Shown here: positions 1 to 10,909 of the stretch, one piece after another | Numbering within the stretch: the first letter of the stretch is position 1 | How the letters are laid out: each line of letters starts with the position of its first letter | From: Platycnemis pennipes | Taxonomy: Eukaryota > Arthropoda > Insecta > Odonata > Platycnemididae | Assembly: GCA_933228895.1 (NCBI GenBank) | Contig: OW121846.1 | Span: 81,852,064 to 81,916,063, forward strand | Direction: 5' to 3' | DNA: 64,000 bases | The notes under the pieces: generated by a model | Seen by the model: only the letters and a program-made list of their open reading frames with translations | The model's database searches: none | Told to the model about the DNA's origin: nothing | Translations under genes and position numbers: made by a program

Positions 1-204
1 TTCTGTATGGTTTTCAAATACAGTGGTATTGGGATTAACAATAATTCAATAGCCTTGGAATGCTACGCATTGTAATTCAAGGCTAATGTATTATCATCCC
101 ACTTGATATTATTCATGATTTCTTAATACATTCTTCACCTTTGGTAGAGCTTATGTTGATCATAGGTTGTGAGAGTTTGAAATTTTGCCAAAGATTTTGT
201 TATT
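1..204. other. Unassigned flank
   Basis: AT-rich sequence to the left of the first satellite-like segment. I see no open frame, motif or repeat that I recognise. Similarity to the satellite starts near 205, where a line resembling the satellite's 'attccacag...cagaaagacttcttgg' stretch begins. Confidence 0.4.
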
Positions 205-1156
205 CTATTAATTCCACAGTTCAGAAAGACTTCTTGGTGGATCACATCCAATCTCCTCATCAAAGTATCTCATTTCTGATTTAAGTATGCATGTAAATAT
301 TTTCTCTTCTTATCCACGGAGTATTCTCAATTTATGTTGATATTATTAATACATTCTAATACTTAATTAATGCATGAATTTCTTTGATTTTATGCCATTT
401 TGGTGATGGAACAGAATAATTTTTGGGGAGTTATTTTCTTAAAAAATAATCCCTTGGGCCTTGAAAAGCTTAAGTTTAAGAGTCAGATTTTTAATATTAG
501 CATCTGACGAATAATGGTACTTATGAAAATGGACATTGGTAGGGTTGATGCTCCTCCTGCTAGGGTTGACACCTGACCTGGAATTCTAGGAGTCTCCCGG
601 AATCAGACCTTTTCTGGCACGTTCCATGGTAGTAATCAAATTTTCCTGAAATTTTGGAGTCTGTTGATCAATCAAAATTTGTTTGCGTTCAGTGGTAATT
701 AAAATTGTTTAATAACTCATATTTCCAGGTGAATGTTATAGCTTTCATTTAGGTTACTTATTTCTTTTGCCTTATCAGAGATCATCTCCTATCTCACTAT
801 CCCAGAATTTTCTCCAGCTAAATTAAAAATCTACTGAAGTGCTATCAAAGTAGAAACCCTAATTACTGTCATCAAACATTATCCATTTAAAATATTTTGG
901 GGTCTGATAGACAGACCTAAAATTTTTGGGGGTGAGTGAAGTGAAAGTCACTTGTCACATGACTTTCAGAGAGTGAACTAGGATGCATTAGGCGTGGCCT
1001 AACCTCTAAAAAATTCAGTCACTCTCAGTCCTCTGTGGAGTACACTTCTTGGATCTGAATACTATGTTGCCAATGCATACATTAGTCTGAGAGCAATAGG
1101 GAGGATAACGATTTAAATGACAGTGGTGCAGAATTCTCGTGGGCCACTCCATTGCA
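205..1156. repeat. Diverged satellite progenitor, left fragment
   Basis: This segment aligns by eye with the array to the right: the 'ttggtggatcacatccaatc' stretch, the 'ggtgatggaacagaat' stretch near 409 and the 'ggtctgatagacag' stretch near 900. After 'gatagacag' it runs on into the 'gaaagtcacttgtcacatga' block. The 1442-bp units lack that block and the 1874-bp units keep it. The segment therefore has both halves of the progenitor joined. It stops near 1156, where the 'gccactccatt' stretch is interrupted by unrelated DNA. Confidence 0.8.
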
Positions 1157-4100
1157 TCAGAGAATGAAACTAGGAATGCCTACTATTTCTTTTATTTAAG
1201 CTTGTCAGTACTTCTTATTGGAAATGTCAATACTACTAGTAACAAGACCTGTGTTGAATGGCGTAAACAATATTGACAGAGGAGCGTATTGTTTTACCTA
1301 TTCCTGTTTTTAGCTCTCTTCTGCTGCTTATATTTTTGGGGGACAAAACATTCTCTTTTTCACATTCAGGTATGGTTTTCACTCTCAAAACTCCACTTAT
1401 GCATCAACCTGTTTATTCTCTAGGTCTGCTCTTTTCTGAAATGGTATGAAAAGCCATATGATAAGAAGATGAGAAGAATGCGTTGGTCTCTCTCCGTTTT
1501 GCTTCTCGTGACAGCTAGGGACAATAATCTTGGTAACATCGACCTCGAGCATATCCTTTCGGAGGCAATTCCCCACCCCTTGGCATTGAAGACTTTCGAA
1601 CTGTACCAAGCCATCCCAATGGCACCCACCCCCACAAATTTAAGGCCGGCTTCTCAGCCCCCAATATATATGAAATGGATAATAAATGATCCACTTCTTG
1701 TCCTTGTCATGCATTTAAGCAAAATGGTAGTATCAGAATGATAGGGGTAGTGTTTTATACAGATTATAGAATAATTGAAATCCTGTAGCATGATTTTATG
1801 CATGCTTATTCACAAATGATTTAATTATTTTAATAGCTTTGAACTTTTCCAATGCATTTATTGTCAAGTTGTTCACACAACTTTTTGCCTCTTATATTTT
1901 TCCTAAAGATATCTTAGGTAGAAATATAAATTAAGAACTGCTAATATAACCAGATCCTCATTCCATGGTACATATTTCTGAAAACCCGGAGTGTGTTGTG
2001 TATTACCAGTGCATCAGTGATTTATATCCGTCAATCTATTCAATGATTAGGAACAGGATCTAATATGCATTATAACTAATTAAAAATACTGTACTTCTTT
2101 ACCTTGTATGTGAACAGAGGCATTCATCCTTGCTATTTGTGAAATCTGGTAGGTTTGGGGTTCTACGAAAGGTAGATGTTCACAGCATGCAGTTAACAAT
2201 CTCACTCCTCAGTGGAAAAGACCATTATGTACTTCAGGAAAAAACTGAGAGCATTTGGAAGGGGAAACAAGTGTTGAGGAACCAGAGAAAGCAGATAAAA
2301 AAGGCTTTCTGAGGGATGTGCTCAACAAAGGTTGGACACATATCACGGAGAACATATCTCGGAGAAAGAGGGGTTACCAGGTAAAGGGTATGGAAAATTA
2401 TTTCAAAAGGACATAGAAGTTAATGCTACTTTTGAGGAAGAAACAACTTTTCCTTCTGTTTTGGCAATACTCTTATTTCATATTTCAAAGAGTGAATTGG
2501 AAAATAACTGACCAGAAGGCATTGAGAACAGCTATAAGCTACTGATAAAAGTAGCTGCTACAGTAGCATGTTACTACTCATCCCTGGTCAGTACCATAGT
2601 TCTGAACCAGTTGCTGTTTATTCAGTAGCCAATGAAAGGGAAATCTCTAATTCAGACATCCTCTGACACCCCTCATAGCACTAAAAAATTATTTTCTATA
2701 ACAGCTGCAAATTTAATAAGGGCATGGCTCATGCTCCTTAACAGCATATCTATGTATTTGAATACCATAGTAATATTTTATTTGTCAATGTTTGGATCAG
2801 CATTGTGTCCTATTTTATAAGCCTTTATCTCCCGAATTGTTTGTTGCATAAATTATACTTTCATTAACTTGGCTATATAGCACCTAAATTGTGCACTTTT
2901 CTGGTTTATACATCATAATTTAACCTTTGCTGGCAAAATCCAATATGGACATTTGTTTTGTGTTCTCCTTGATCAAACTTTCTCACCTCTGAGGGTGCCA
3001 ACTAGTTTTGGTTTAGATTAGGTGTCATTTACATTACTCTGCAATTAATTGTGTGACACAAGAAGAAATTGTGGATATCTTTGCATGAAATAAATGACTA
3101 TGGTCAACAGTCCCATTTCAACTGCATTATTATGCAGTAAATGTCCTATTTCAATTTATTGATTCCTGACTTACCAATAAATAACTTCAGGATAACTTTT
3201 CTCCTAACCCTTCCTCTGATTCGCATTCTATGTTTATTTGTGTGATAATGAACCTACCAAAGAAAAGTGAATGCAATATCAAAATAAAAGTACGTCTAAT
3301 TTGTTAACTTGGCAAGGAGTCATCCATATCATTAATATTTGGTCAGCATGTTCCCCTTTGAAGACTATCAAGGGAGCGATTGCAAGAAAGGAAGGGAGTC
3401 TAGAATAAATTATCCAAGGCGTAGCAAAAGGTGCCAAGAAGTCAACAGTTTTAATAACGATTTGGGTGTTTTTATTTGGGTTGAGATTATGACAAGTAGT
3501 TCCTCCTTGAACCTTCCTGGATTAAAGCTCACCCCAAAGAAGAATCACTACACTTGAAGTGCTCTCCTTGGCTGTAATTTAGGGTACATAGATTTCCATC
3601 TGAGAGACTGTAGCCAAGTTTAAACACCAAAACTAGTCAATAGTCTCTTTTGAATATGTGCTTCTTCCCTGAAGTCTAGAGAGAGGCTGATGAGTAAGGG
3701 TAACTCTATTTTATTTCTCTCATCTGTGGTTTCAAGTTTATCCTGTTCTTAAAGACATTGCAGACTTAGAGGAATGTTATAAGGATTGGAATGGAAAAAT
3801 AAGGAGGAAGGATGGAGAGAAACTTATGTTGGCATTAGCCTGCACTTAATGAAAGGTGCCAAGGAGACCACAGATTAATGTTCCATCCAATGGATGCAGT
3901 ACTGAACTTGAAGCAGTCTCTATACAGAACTCAAATAGATATTCGTAGGTTTACTACATTTAATATCTTCTACGTTGTATTTTGCAGTAGAGATCAAGAG
4001 GACCACGCCCCCTTTGAATTTGCCCCTGTGAGTTATGCACGTCAATAGGCATGCCCTTCCGCGAGGCCTTTTTAGCTTGGGAACTGTCAAAAAAGCTAAG

Positions 4101-4708
4101 CAAAGGCACGGGTAAGGAAAGTTAGATTAACAATTTCCCTCAAAGTATCGCATCTTACCCCCGAAATTCCTAACTCTGTTCACAAGTGTCATTTGGATAT
4201 GACTACATTCTATTTGGATATGACTACGTTTTACTAGGCATCTTGTGTAAAAGAAGCCTTTCACCTTATATTATGAAAAACGAAGAAAGACTGTAAATGT
4301 TTCCAGGTTCTTATGTTTGAAAATTGATGATTTTGATGATGATTGGTAACGATTCCACGATTTACCGAACCAATTCTTACAAATAGTCACGATTGTACTA
4401 TATTTGCTGAAGTAATTTGTCGCCAGACCACCAAGTCAATGTGATCATTTTTTCGTGCATCGTTCAATATATTCCTAAGTGGAGGTGGTATTTAAAAATA
4501 AGGTATCCATAGTATAAGTATCCATACGTTTCTTGTAAGCTCGTGTTTTTCAATGAAATTTTAATACTTTCATATTTTGAACAGGAAATTGACTGATATG
4601 ATTACGCTAATCATTGTTAAGTTCTTCTCATTTTGGCAAACATTAAGCGAAGATAGAATTTTACGGCTAAGTCACTGCTCAATGATGCGTGTTCAGTCAC
4701 GCTTCAGC
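1157..4708. other. Unassigned ~3.55-kb insert in the satellite
   Basis: In other copies (near 12433 and near 26431) the satellite reads straight through from the 'ccactcc' stretch to 'gatattgtgactgattcc'. Here the two halves are separated by about 3.55 kb of unrelated sequence. I see no terminal inverted repeats, no poly-A, no reverse transcriptase or transposase motif and no clear target duplication. Short open frames exist (for example 1469-1741 on + and the overlapping frame on - at 1397-1609), but neither shows a recognisable domain. A small direct repeat ('atttggatatgactac') occurs twice near 4190-4230. It could be an unclassified or decayed element, or true flanking chromosome. Confidence 0.5.
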
Positions 4709-6589
4709 GGGATATTGTGACTGATTCCTTTCTATATGTGGTTCTTCCATAAAGGGCTGTCAAAACTGAAAATTCACCTTCGAATTCAGTTAATCAGGGT
4801 GACACAAGGGCACCACCTGGTATTGACAAGAAACGGTCGCTCGGAGAGAAGCACTCCAAAGTTGTCGCGAAAATAATGAGGTACGCGGAAATTGGGTATT
4901 AAATTAGCAGGTACCTATCTATATCACCCGTACTTGATTTCGTACAAGCCACGTGGTTCATTATAAAATACCATTTATGGTAATCCAGTAGCTGAGCTGC
5001 TCAGTTGTCATTTCATGGTCATTTGTGTCTTGGGACTTCGATTCTTCGTGGGCTGGAAACGATGTTTGGGTGTCGAGTTTCGCAATTGATAATTACAAAA
5101 ATTTCCTTCGTGAAATGATTGTAACAATTTTCTTGGCAATTACCAAGGAAATATAATATAGTGCTATCGGTAGTTGTACTTACTAAGGTTATAGAAATAT
5201 TATTACGAAATTAGAATCATTACGTGGCCTTTGTTGGCCTGGTGCAACAATTGGTGGCCTTAATTTGATCTCAGTTTTACTGTTTCCAAAAATATTATTG
5301 GAAACTTATACATTCTTTGGAAGAAATGACCGACGTTGCATTATTAGTGTAGGTACATGCTTCAATTATTATATTTTGTATTTTTATTTTAAATTGTCTG
5401 AAATTTATATATCTTTAGCAGATGATATTTAAATGACATTTTTGGGATTTCACATTTTGGCATTTAAAATGTGACCTTATACTTTATTGATGGAATCTTA
5501 AGTCTCGTTTGCCATTAATTTATCTAATCCCACATTATTTCTTGTTCTAATCTGTGTGTTAACCTGATTGTAATTCTTATATTATGTTGATTGATTATTA
5601 TTTGTCGATCAGCAAGTGCTCACAACTTTTTAAACATTCATTGACTTTATAAGAGTGTTGAAATTGATTATTTTTGTGCATGGTTTGGTTTTGGTGAATT
5701 TTATTGTTTGCGGCAGCAGCAGGGCTGAGAACTGAATGGACTATTGGAATAAGTGGAGAAGTGGTCTCTTCACTTTGATTTAAAGTGAGATACAACTCCT
5801 CCAACTTATTGCTGTGGCTTAAATGCTTCCATGCCGAAGATTCTTCAAGATCCACTAATTGTCATAAAATATTTTCTCAAGTTCACAAGTGCAGATATTG
5901 GCTCACTTACATTCATCTAGTTGCTGTCCTATCCCTGTATGTCAATTGAGAAATGCCCCTTCACTAGTTTACCCTGAGCAGTAACTTACATGTGTCAAAT
6001 CCATTATTTTTTAAACCACCTATGGTAGTACTTAAACAGTAATGTGATCAAGAGATGGTTCACCATGCCATAAATCTTATTTATTAATTATTTAGCTGTG
6101 AGGAGGAATGCTGACAAGTTGTCGTAATAGAATGATTGAATATTATTCTGACATTGCTGTTAGTTTTACCAGCAGATTTGTGGATAATGATTTTCATGTT
6201 AAGTAATTCACATATTTATTGTAATTCCACAGGTCAGAATGAGTTCTTGGTAGATCACATCCAATCTCCACATCAAAGTATGTCATCTCTGATTTAAACA
6301 TGCATGTAAATATTTTCTCTTTTTATCCACGGAGTATTCTGAATTTATGTTGATATTATTAAAACATTCTAATACTTAATTAATGCATGAATTTCTTTGA
6401 TTTTATGCCATTTTGGTGATGGAACAGAATAATTTTGGGGGAGTTATTTTCTTAAAAAATAATCCCTTGGGCCTTGAAAAGCTTAAGTTTAAAATTCAGA
6501 TTTTTAATACTAGCACCTGACAAATAATGGTACTCATGAAAATGGACATTGGTAGGGTTGATGCTCCTCCTGCTAGGGTTGACACCTGA
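4709..6589. repeat. Diverged satellite progenitor, second fragment
   Basis: This begins with the 'gatattgtgactgattcc' block retained in 1874-bp units. It continues through 'gtgaccgacgttgc' and the conserved 'ggcagcagcagggctgagaac' landmark (near 5712), and ends abruptly at 'gttgacacctga', where LINE sequence starts. The stretch at 5301-5320 ('gaaacttatacattcttt') is a useful empty site: it lacks the foldback element found at the equivalent place at 13044. Confidence 0.85.
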
Positions 6590-6802
6590 TCCTGATAGGG
6601 TTGACCGGAGGAGTTCCAAAAATGGGGAACCCAGGTACCTGTTTCGAGTCCTCATCACCGAAGGGAACTCGCATAACATGTGGGATGTGGTTTCATCCTC
6701 TTCTTCACACCACCTACATCTGGGGGAATCTACGATTCCCAGGAGGTGCAGGTGCCTCATCACCTGGTAGTGCCTGGTGAGGAGTCCCACTACCGTTCGT
6801 AG
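6590..6802 (-). pseudogene. ORF2 C-terminal cysteine/histidine tail
   Basis: In a third frame the ORF2 reading continues past the RNase H as '..TRHYQVMRHLHLLGIVDSPRCRWCEEEDETTSHMLCEFP..'. The C-x2-C...H-x3-C spacing is the usual tail of I-superfamily ORF2 proteins. The element ends at 6590 without a stop. The frame then runs on into satellite down to 6452, so the apparent 112-residue open frame is a chance LINE-satellite fusion. Confidence 0.7.
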
Positions 6803-7383
6803 TTGCCCCTGTTTAGTGACAGGAGTCTTTTGGCAAGCCCAGGCCTAGGCTCTTCAATGTGTAGTTTGGCCTGTCTAAGGCCTGGTGCAGCTCGCCAGAT
6901 CTCAGAATGTCGGGTTAGCCCCCACATTCTAATTTCCGCCATCCCTAACGACGAGGTAATAGGTATGATTGGCTCTGGACCAATCGGTTTTCGGCTGGAA
7001 CCGGCCCTTGCCAGCTCATCAGCCATCTCATTACCAGATATGCCTGCATGACCAGGAACCCAGAAAAGTTCCACCTTGCCGCATCTGCCTATATCATTGA
7101 GTGCCTCACGACACTCCTGCAGCAGCTGTGATTTGCACCATGGTGATGTCAGCGCCTTTAAAGCTGCCTGACTATCCGTGCATATGTGTATCGGTCTGTT
7201 AAACATCCTGATTTCCTTAATAGCACACCCGCAGGTCAGAAGTGCATATACCTCGGCCTGGAACACTGTAGCATATTTTCCCAAAGGGATTGAGAGCTTC
7301 CTTGGTGTGCTACAATTGTAGACCCCTGCTCCCACTCTTCCTTCTTTCCTAGAGCCGTCCGTATACCATACCTCGGCCCCAGA
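6790..7383 (-). pseudogene. ORF2 RNase H segment
   Basis: This minus-strand block holds a complete set of RNase H1-type motifs: 'YTDGS' at 7351-7365 (first catalytic Asp), 'FQAEVYALL' (Glu), 'CTDSQAALKAL' (second Asp), and 'WVPGHAGISGNEMADELA' with the His and last Asp. RNase H removes the RNA strand of the DNA-RNA hybrid. Its presence separates this element from clades such as RTE, CR1 or Jockey, which usually lack it. The block ends at a stop at 6790-6792, reached only because of the frame change near 6800. Confidence 0.85.
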
Positions 7384-9737
7384 ATGAAGTTCTTTCCCCT
7401 TTCTCTAACCCACTGTTCCCTATTCGGGAAGTGGGTTTTGAAGTACGGGGGTAATTGGTTGAACCTGGCTATCATTCCATCACTGCCCATCCCAATGATG
7501 GGACTCGACTTCATGAGTTCTGTCCAAACTTGTCTGTGACCATAGGAACTTCCTTTGTCATACCACTGTCCCATACATTTGAGACGATAAGCCGCAGTCC
7601 TTGCCTGCACCTCAGCTTCCACATGGAGTGGAGCGAGGTTCAGCAGCGTTTCCAGCGCCAGAGTTGGGGTTGTTCTCATAGCCCCTGAAATGCCCATACA
7701 GGCCAATCTTTGAAGGTGGTTCAGTTTGTTCCCAGCAGTTTTGAGCCGGACTCTCTTCCACCAAACTATAGAGCAGTATAAGAAACTAGGTTTAATGACT
7801 GCTGTATAAATCCATCTAATGGCTTTTGGCTGAAGTCCCAATGTTTTACCAAGGGTCCTCCTGCACATCCATAAGGAGGCACAAGCTTTCTTTGCCTTGG
7901 TCTCCAAATGCTCTCCCCAGTTAAGCTTGGAGTCCAGAATAACCCCAAGATACTTGACCGATGGTGAGGGATATAAAACCTTTCCCTGCAAAGAGGGAGG
8001 TCTTAAGCCCTCCATTTTCCTTCTATTGGTAAACAATACAAATTTAGTTTTCTCCGGATTTACAGTCAGCCCTGTTTCTGCACACCACCCCATTGCCTTA
8101 TCCAGCGCTTTTTGCATGAGTCCAGAGACAGTATCAAGGTACTTTCCAGTGATGATTATAGCCACATCATCTGCGTACCCTTGAGTGTATGCGCCAGTCC
8201 TATTCAATTCTAAAATAAGACTGTCGACTACCATATTCCAGAGGAGTGGAGATAACACTCCTCCCTGAGGGCAGCCTCGAGTCACAGCTACCTTCATTGA
8301 ACTGTCTCTCAATACTACTTTTACAGTTCTTTGTTCCAACATGTATCTAATCCAGCTCACAATGTGAGCATGGATACCATGTCTTCCTGCAGCAATGCAT
8401 ATTTGATCGAAGGATGTGTTATTAAATGCTCCCTTGACATCAAGAAATGCCCCCAATCCGTACATTCCGTGTTCCAGCACTCCCTCAATCCTGCTAACAA
8501 GATTGTGGAGCGCTGTCTCCATGGATTTTCCCTTCTGGTAGGCATGTTGATACAGGTGCAGGGGGTGATCCCTTAATGGCCCATCCCTTATGTACCTATC
8601 CACTATCTTTTCTAGTGTCTTCAGTAGAAAAGACATCAGACTGATTCCTTGAAAGGAGTCTGCTCTTGTGTAGTCAGTCTTACCTGGTTTAGGTATGAAA
8701 GCCACCTTGGTGACCCTCCAGGCTTTTGGAACATATCCATAATCCAGGCAGGAGCGAAATATTCTTACCATTGGAAGGAGGAGCAGTTCCTGCCCTTCCT
8801 GAAGGAGTGCAGGAAATACCCCATCCTCCCCAGCAGCCTTAAAGGGGCTAAAACTCATGATTGCCCATTTTGTAACTGTGTGCGTCACGATGCTGGAGGA
8901 AAGTCTCCATTCCGTCCGAGTCGGACGGATGGGATTCCTCCCATGATGCATCTCCCTCAACTCCCTGGAGCCTGGAAAATGGGTCTCCAGCATTAGCTTT
9001 AGTGCTTCCTTGTCGGAAGACGTGAAGTCTCCCGAGGGAAGCAGCAGAGAACCCACCCCCGCTTCTGAGTCTTTCGATAGGATCTTATGAAGTCTTGCCA
9101 TCTGTGGAACAGTCTCTACGCTCTCACAGAAGCTCCTCCATGAGACCCTTTTACAGCGCTTGATTGCTGCTTTGTACCTCCGTTGGGCAACCTTAAAGTT
9201 TTCCCAATCCCGAGGCATTCTTGTCCTCTTTGCTTTATTAAAGAGTTTCCTAGTCTCTCTGCGGAGACCGTCTAATTCTGCTCCCCACCAGGGTAATTTA
9301 CACCCTTCCTTCCTGGTCCTTAGGGGGCAGCTGTCTTCGTAGGATGTGATGATGCTTCTCTGTAGATAATCAACAGCAGCATCTACCTCATCCACATTTC
9401 TAAACTTGCACTGAGGTGCCCCCTCTAGCGCAGCTCCCAGCCTTTCTCGATATAGTCCCCAATTGGTAGTCCTGGGGTTTCTATATGTTATTTCCCTGTA
9501 ATTGGATTCTAAAAGAGTGAAGAGTATGTGTCTGTGGTCGGACAAAGTTATCTCCCCTGACACTCTCCACCCATCAATCCTGTGCAGCAGAGAACTGGTG
9601 CACAGTGTAATATCTATCACCTCCTGCCTAATGCTATTTGCAAAGGTAGGTTGTGATCCTTTATTAAGTATTTGTAACTCCGTAGACATAAGATACTCCA
9701 ACAGTACCTCTCCCCTTCCGTTGGTGCTCCCACTCCC
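7236..9737 (-). pseudogene. ORF2 reverse transcriptase segment
   Basis: This is the longest open block of the LINE (about 830 codons). It starts with the end of the endonuclease ('SDHRH'). It then shows reverse transcriptase motifs in order: 'FIPKPGK', 'GISLMSFLLKTLEKIVDRY', 'AFLDVKGAFN' with the first catalytic Asp, 'GCPQGGVLSPLLWN', 'GYADDVAII' with the catalytic pair at 8166-8177, and 'VKYLGVILD'. The 'YADD' box and the 'SPLLWN' motif fit the I/LOA/Jockey group. The true frame leaves this block near 7380; the last ~48 codons (7236 to ~7380) are out-of-frame read-through across the RNase H domain. Confidence 0.85.
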
Positions 9738-9740
9738 CTA

Positions 9741-10162
9741 CACAATGTGGTGCGAGTTAGCATCACAACCGATCAGAAGATCCCACTTGTTGGTCTTACA
9801 GTGACTCACCAGCCTCTCATCTCATTTGATGGTGGAGGAGCGGGTGCATCGTATGGCAGGTAGGAGGAGCAGATGACCACCCTCTTCCTGTTCTCACCTT
9901 CCCCCAGGGTCAGCAGAACTGCTGTCTGATCCCTAGTGGTAAATTCCGATAGCTGCAAAGCACTTATCCCATTCACATAGAGACAATATCTAGGCCTATC
10001 AACAGTGGTACAGTAATATATTTTTCCGCCTGTCATGCTCATGCCCATGACTCTTCCCTGGAAAGCCCAGGGTTCCTGAATCAGAGCTATTTTGACCATA
10101 CCTTCAGAGAGTATCCTTTGCAGAACCCCTGAGGCAGCCTTACTGTGCAACTGTAGGTTGGC
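9741..10162 (-). pseudogene. ORF2 endonuclease (APE-like) segment
   Basis: This segment reads from just after the stop at 10163. It shows the N-terminal signature of the apurinic-like endonuclease of LINEs: the '..NLQLHSKAA..' opening, then 'IQEPW' with its catalytic Glu, and 'SSYLPYDAP' further on. After the frame change near 9820 the reading continues as 'LLIGCDANSHH' (Asp and Asn of the active site) before the stop at 9738-9740. The last catalytic motif, 'SDHRH', lies beyond that stop in the next open block. The family nicks one DNA strand to prime reverse transcription. Confidence 0.75.
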
Positions 10163-10520
10163 CTAAAGTACGGCTATGCCAGCCATGGTTCGGCCCCGCC
10201 CACATCTTCTTCCTCCCTTGTCTCCTTCTCTTTGAGGGGGTATGGAGCCTTCCCTTAGGCCGCTACCCACAGGGGCTCCCGAGTCAGACTCTACCCCCAT
10301 GGGGGAGACCAGGCTTGGTGCCTCCTTGAAGGTGGGCCCAGAGAGGTTGAAAAGGATGTTGTCCTCCTCTCCCCACGAAGGGTATGAGGGGCAACTGGGA
10401 TGTGTGGGTCTCCCAGAAGGAACCCCCACAGGCAAGGTTAAGGTAGTAGAGGGTGCGTCCCGACTGGGATTCCCATCGGGGCTCTCCACCGGTATCGCAT
10501 CCCCCAAGGAAGAAGACAGA

Positions 10521-10909
10521 CTACAAGAGTCCATGTGAAGAGCGCCCTCCATAGTTTTGTTTGAGGGTTCCATGTTTGGTCCCACGAGTAGCTAGGGAAA
10601 TATGGTGTCCGCCCATGCAGAGTCCCGCATGCATGGGTAAAGCTACATAAAACCGGAGGTCGCCCAGTATCCGGAGTCTCTCTGTTAGTGACTTCTTACC
10701 CTCCGCCCCGCAGATGCGGTCACCCTTAGCACAGAGACGCACCGTGGTGATGGGAGCTGTTTATTGACCGCCAGGTCTAGATCCTTCATGTTCAGCGATA
10801 CCAGGGGCACCTCGAGGAGGATGTGGCTCTTCACCACGCATGACGGTCTTGGTGGTCCATAGGCATGTTCTGCCCTTGTCCCTCCCTGGAGTCACTGACC
10901 CCTTACCCC
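10521..10909 (-). pseudogene. LINE ORF1 C-terminal remnant
   Basis: Upstream of ORF2 on the minus strand lie two short stretches of coding-like sequence in different frames. One reads ...HILLEVPLVSLNMKDLDLA... (about 10770-10840). The other runs from about 10742 to a stop at 10521 (...KKSLTERLRILGDLRFYVA...). Their position just before ORF2, in the same sense, makes the tail of ORF1 (the RNA-binding protein of the element) the most likely identity. I see no zinc knuckle in what remains. The N-terminal part is absent because the element is cut at 10909. The change of frame near 10745 is another lesion. The identity rests on position more than on motifs. Confidence 0.45.

Larger units (their letters stand above)
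6590..10573 (-). pseudogene. LINE ORF2 polyprotein, degenerate (EN-RT-RNase H)
   Basis: This is the replication protein of the LINE, which nicks target DNA and reverse transcribes the element RNA. The first in-frame ATG is at 10573. About 135 residues of Ser/Pro-rich linker precede the endonuclease. Lesions visible on the minus strand are: a stop at 10163-10165 just before the endonuclease core; a frame change near 9815-9830; a stop at 9738-9740; a frame change near 7375-7385, between reverse transcriptase and RNase H; and a frame change near 6800. The two downstream frame changes fall at runs of four G. The frame stays open across the right-hand junction into satellite at 6590. No functional product can be made from this copy. 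Confidence 0.85.
6590..10909 (-). mobile_element. Non-LTR retrotransposon (LINE) fragment, I/LOA-like with RNase H
   Basis: On the minus strand the order is ORF1 tail, then ORF2 with an endonuclease, reverse transcriptase, RNase H and a cysteine-rich tail. This architecture is typical of the I superfamily (I, LOA, R1-related clades), where an RNase H domain follows the reverse transcriptase. The tract is clearly richer in G+C than the surrounding satellite. Both ends look truncated: the 5' side starts inside ORF1, and the 3' side runs from ORF2 straight into satellite with no stop codon, 3' UTR or tail. No target duplication is visible. Satellite on the left stops at 'gacacctga' and restarts on the right at 'ctaatctgtg', so unit sequence is also missing. 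Clade assignment by eye only. Confidence 0.85.

Noticed and set aside
1469..1741. 90-codon plus-strand frame starting MRRMRWSLSV
   Set aside because: No domain recognised; the opposite strand is also open over most of it. Without expression or homology I do not call a gene.
8331..8996. Plus-strand open frames across the LINE reverse transcriptase
   Set aside because: Antisense shadows of the minus-strand ORF2; no independent motif.
6590..10909. Target-site duplication for the LINE
   Set aside because: No matching direct repeat is seen at the two borders, and flanking satellite positions are not adjacent in any unit.
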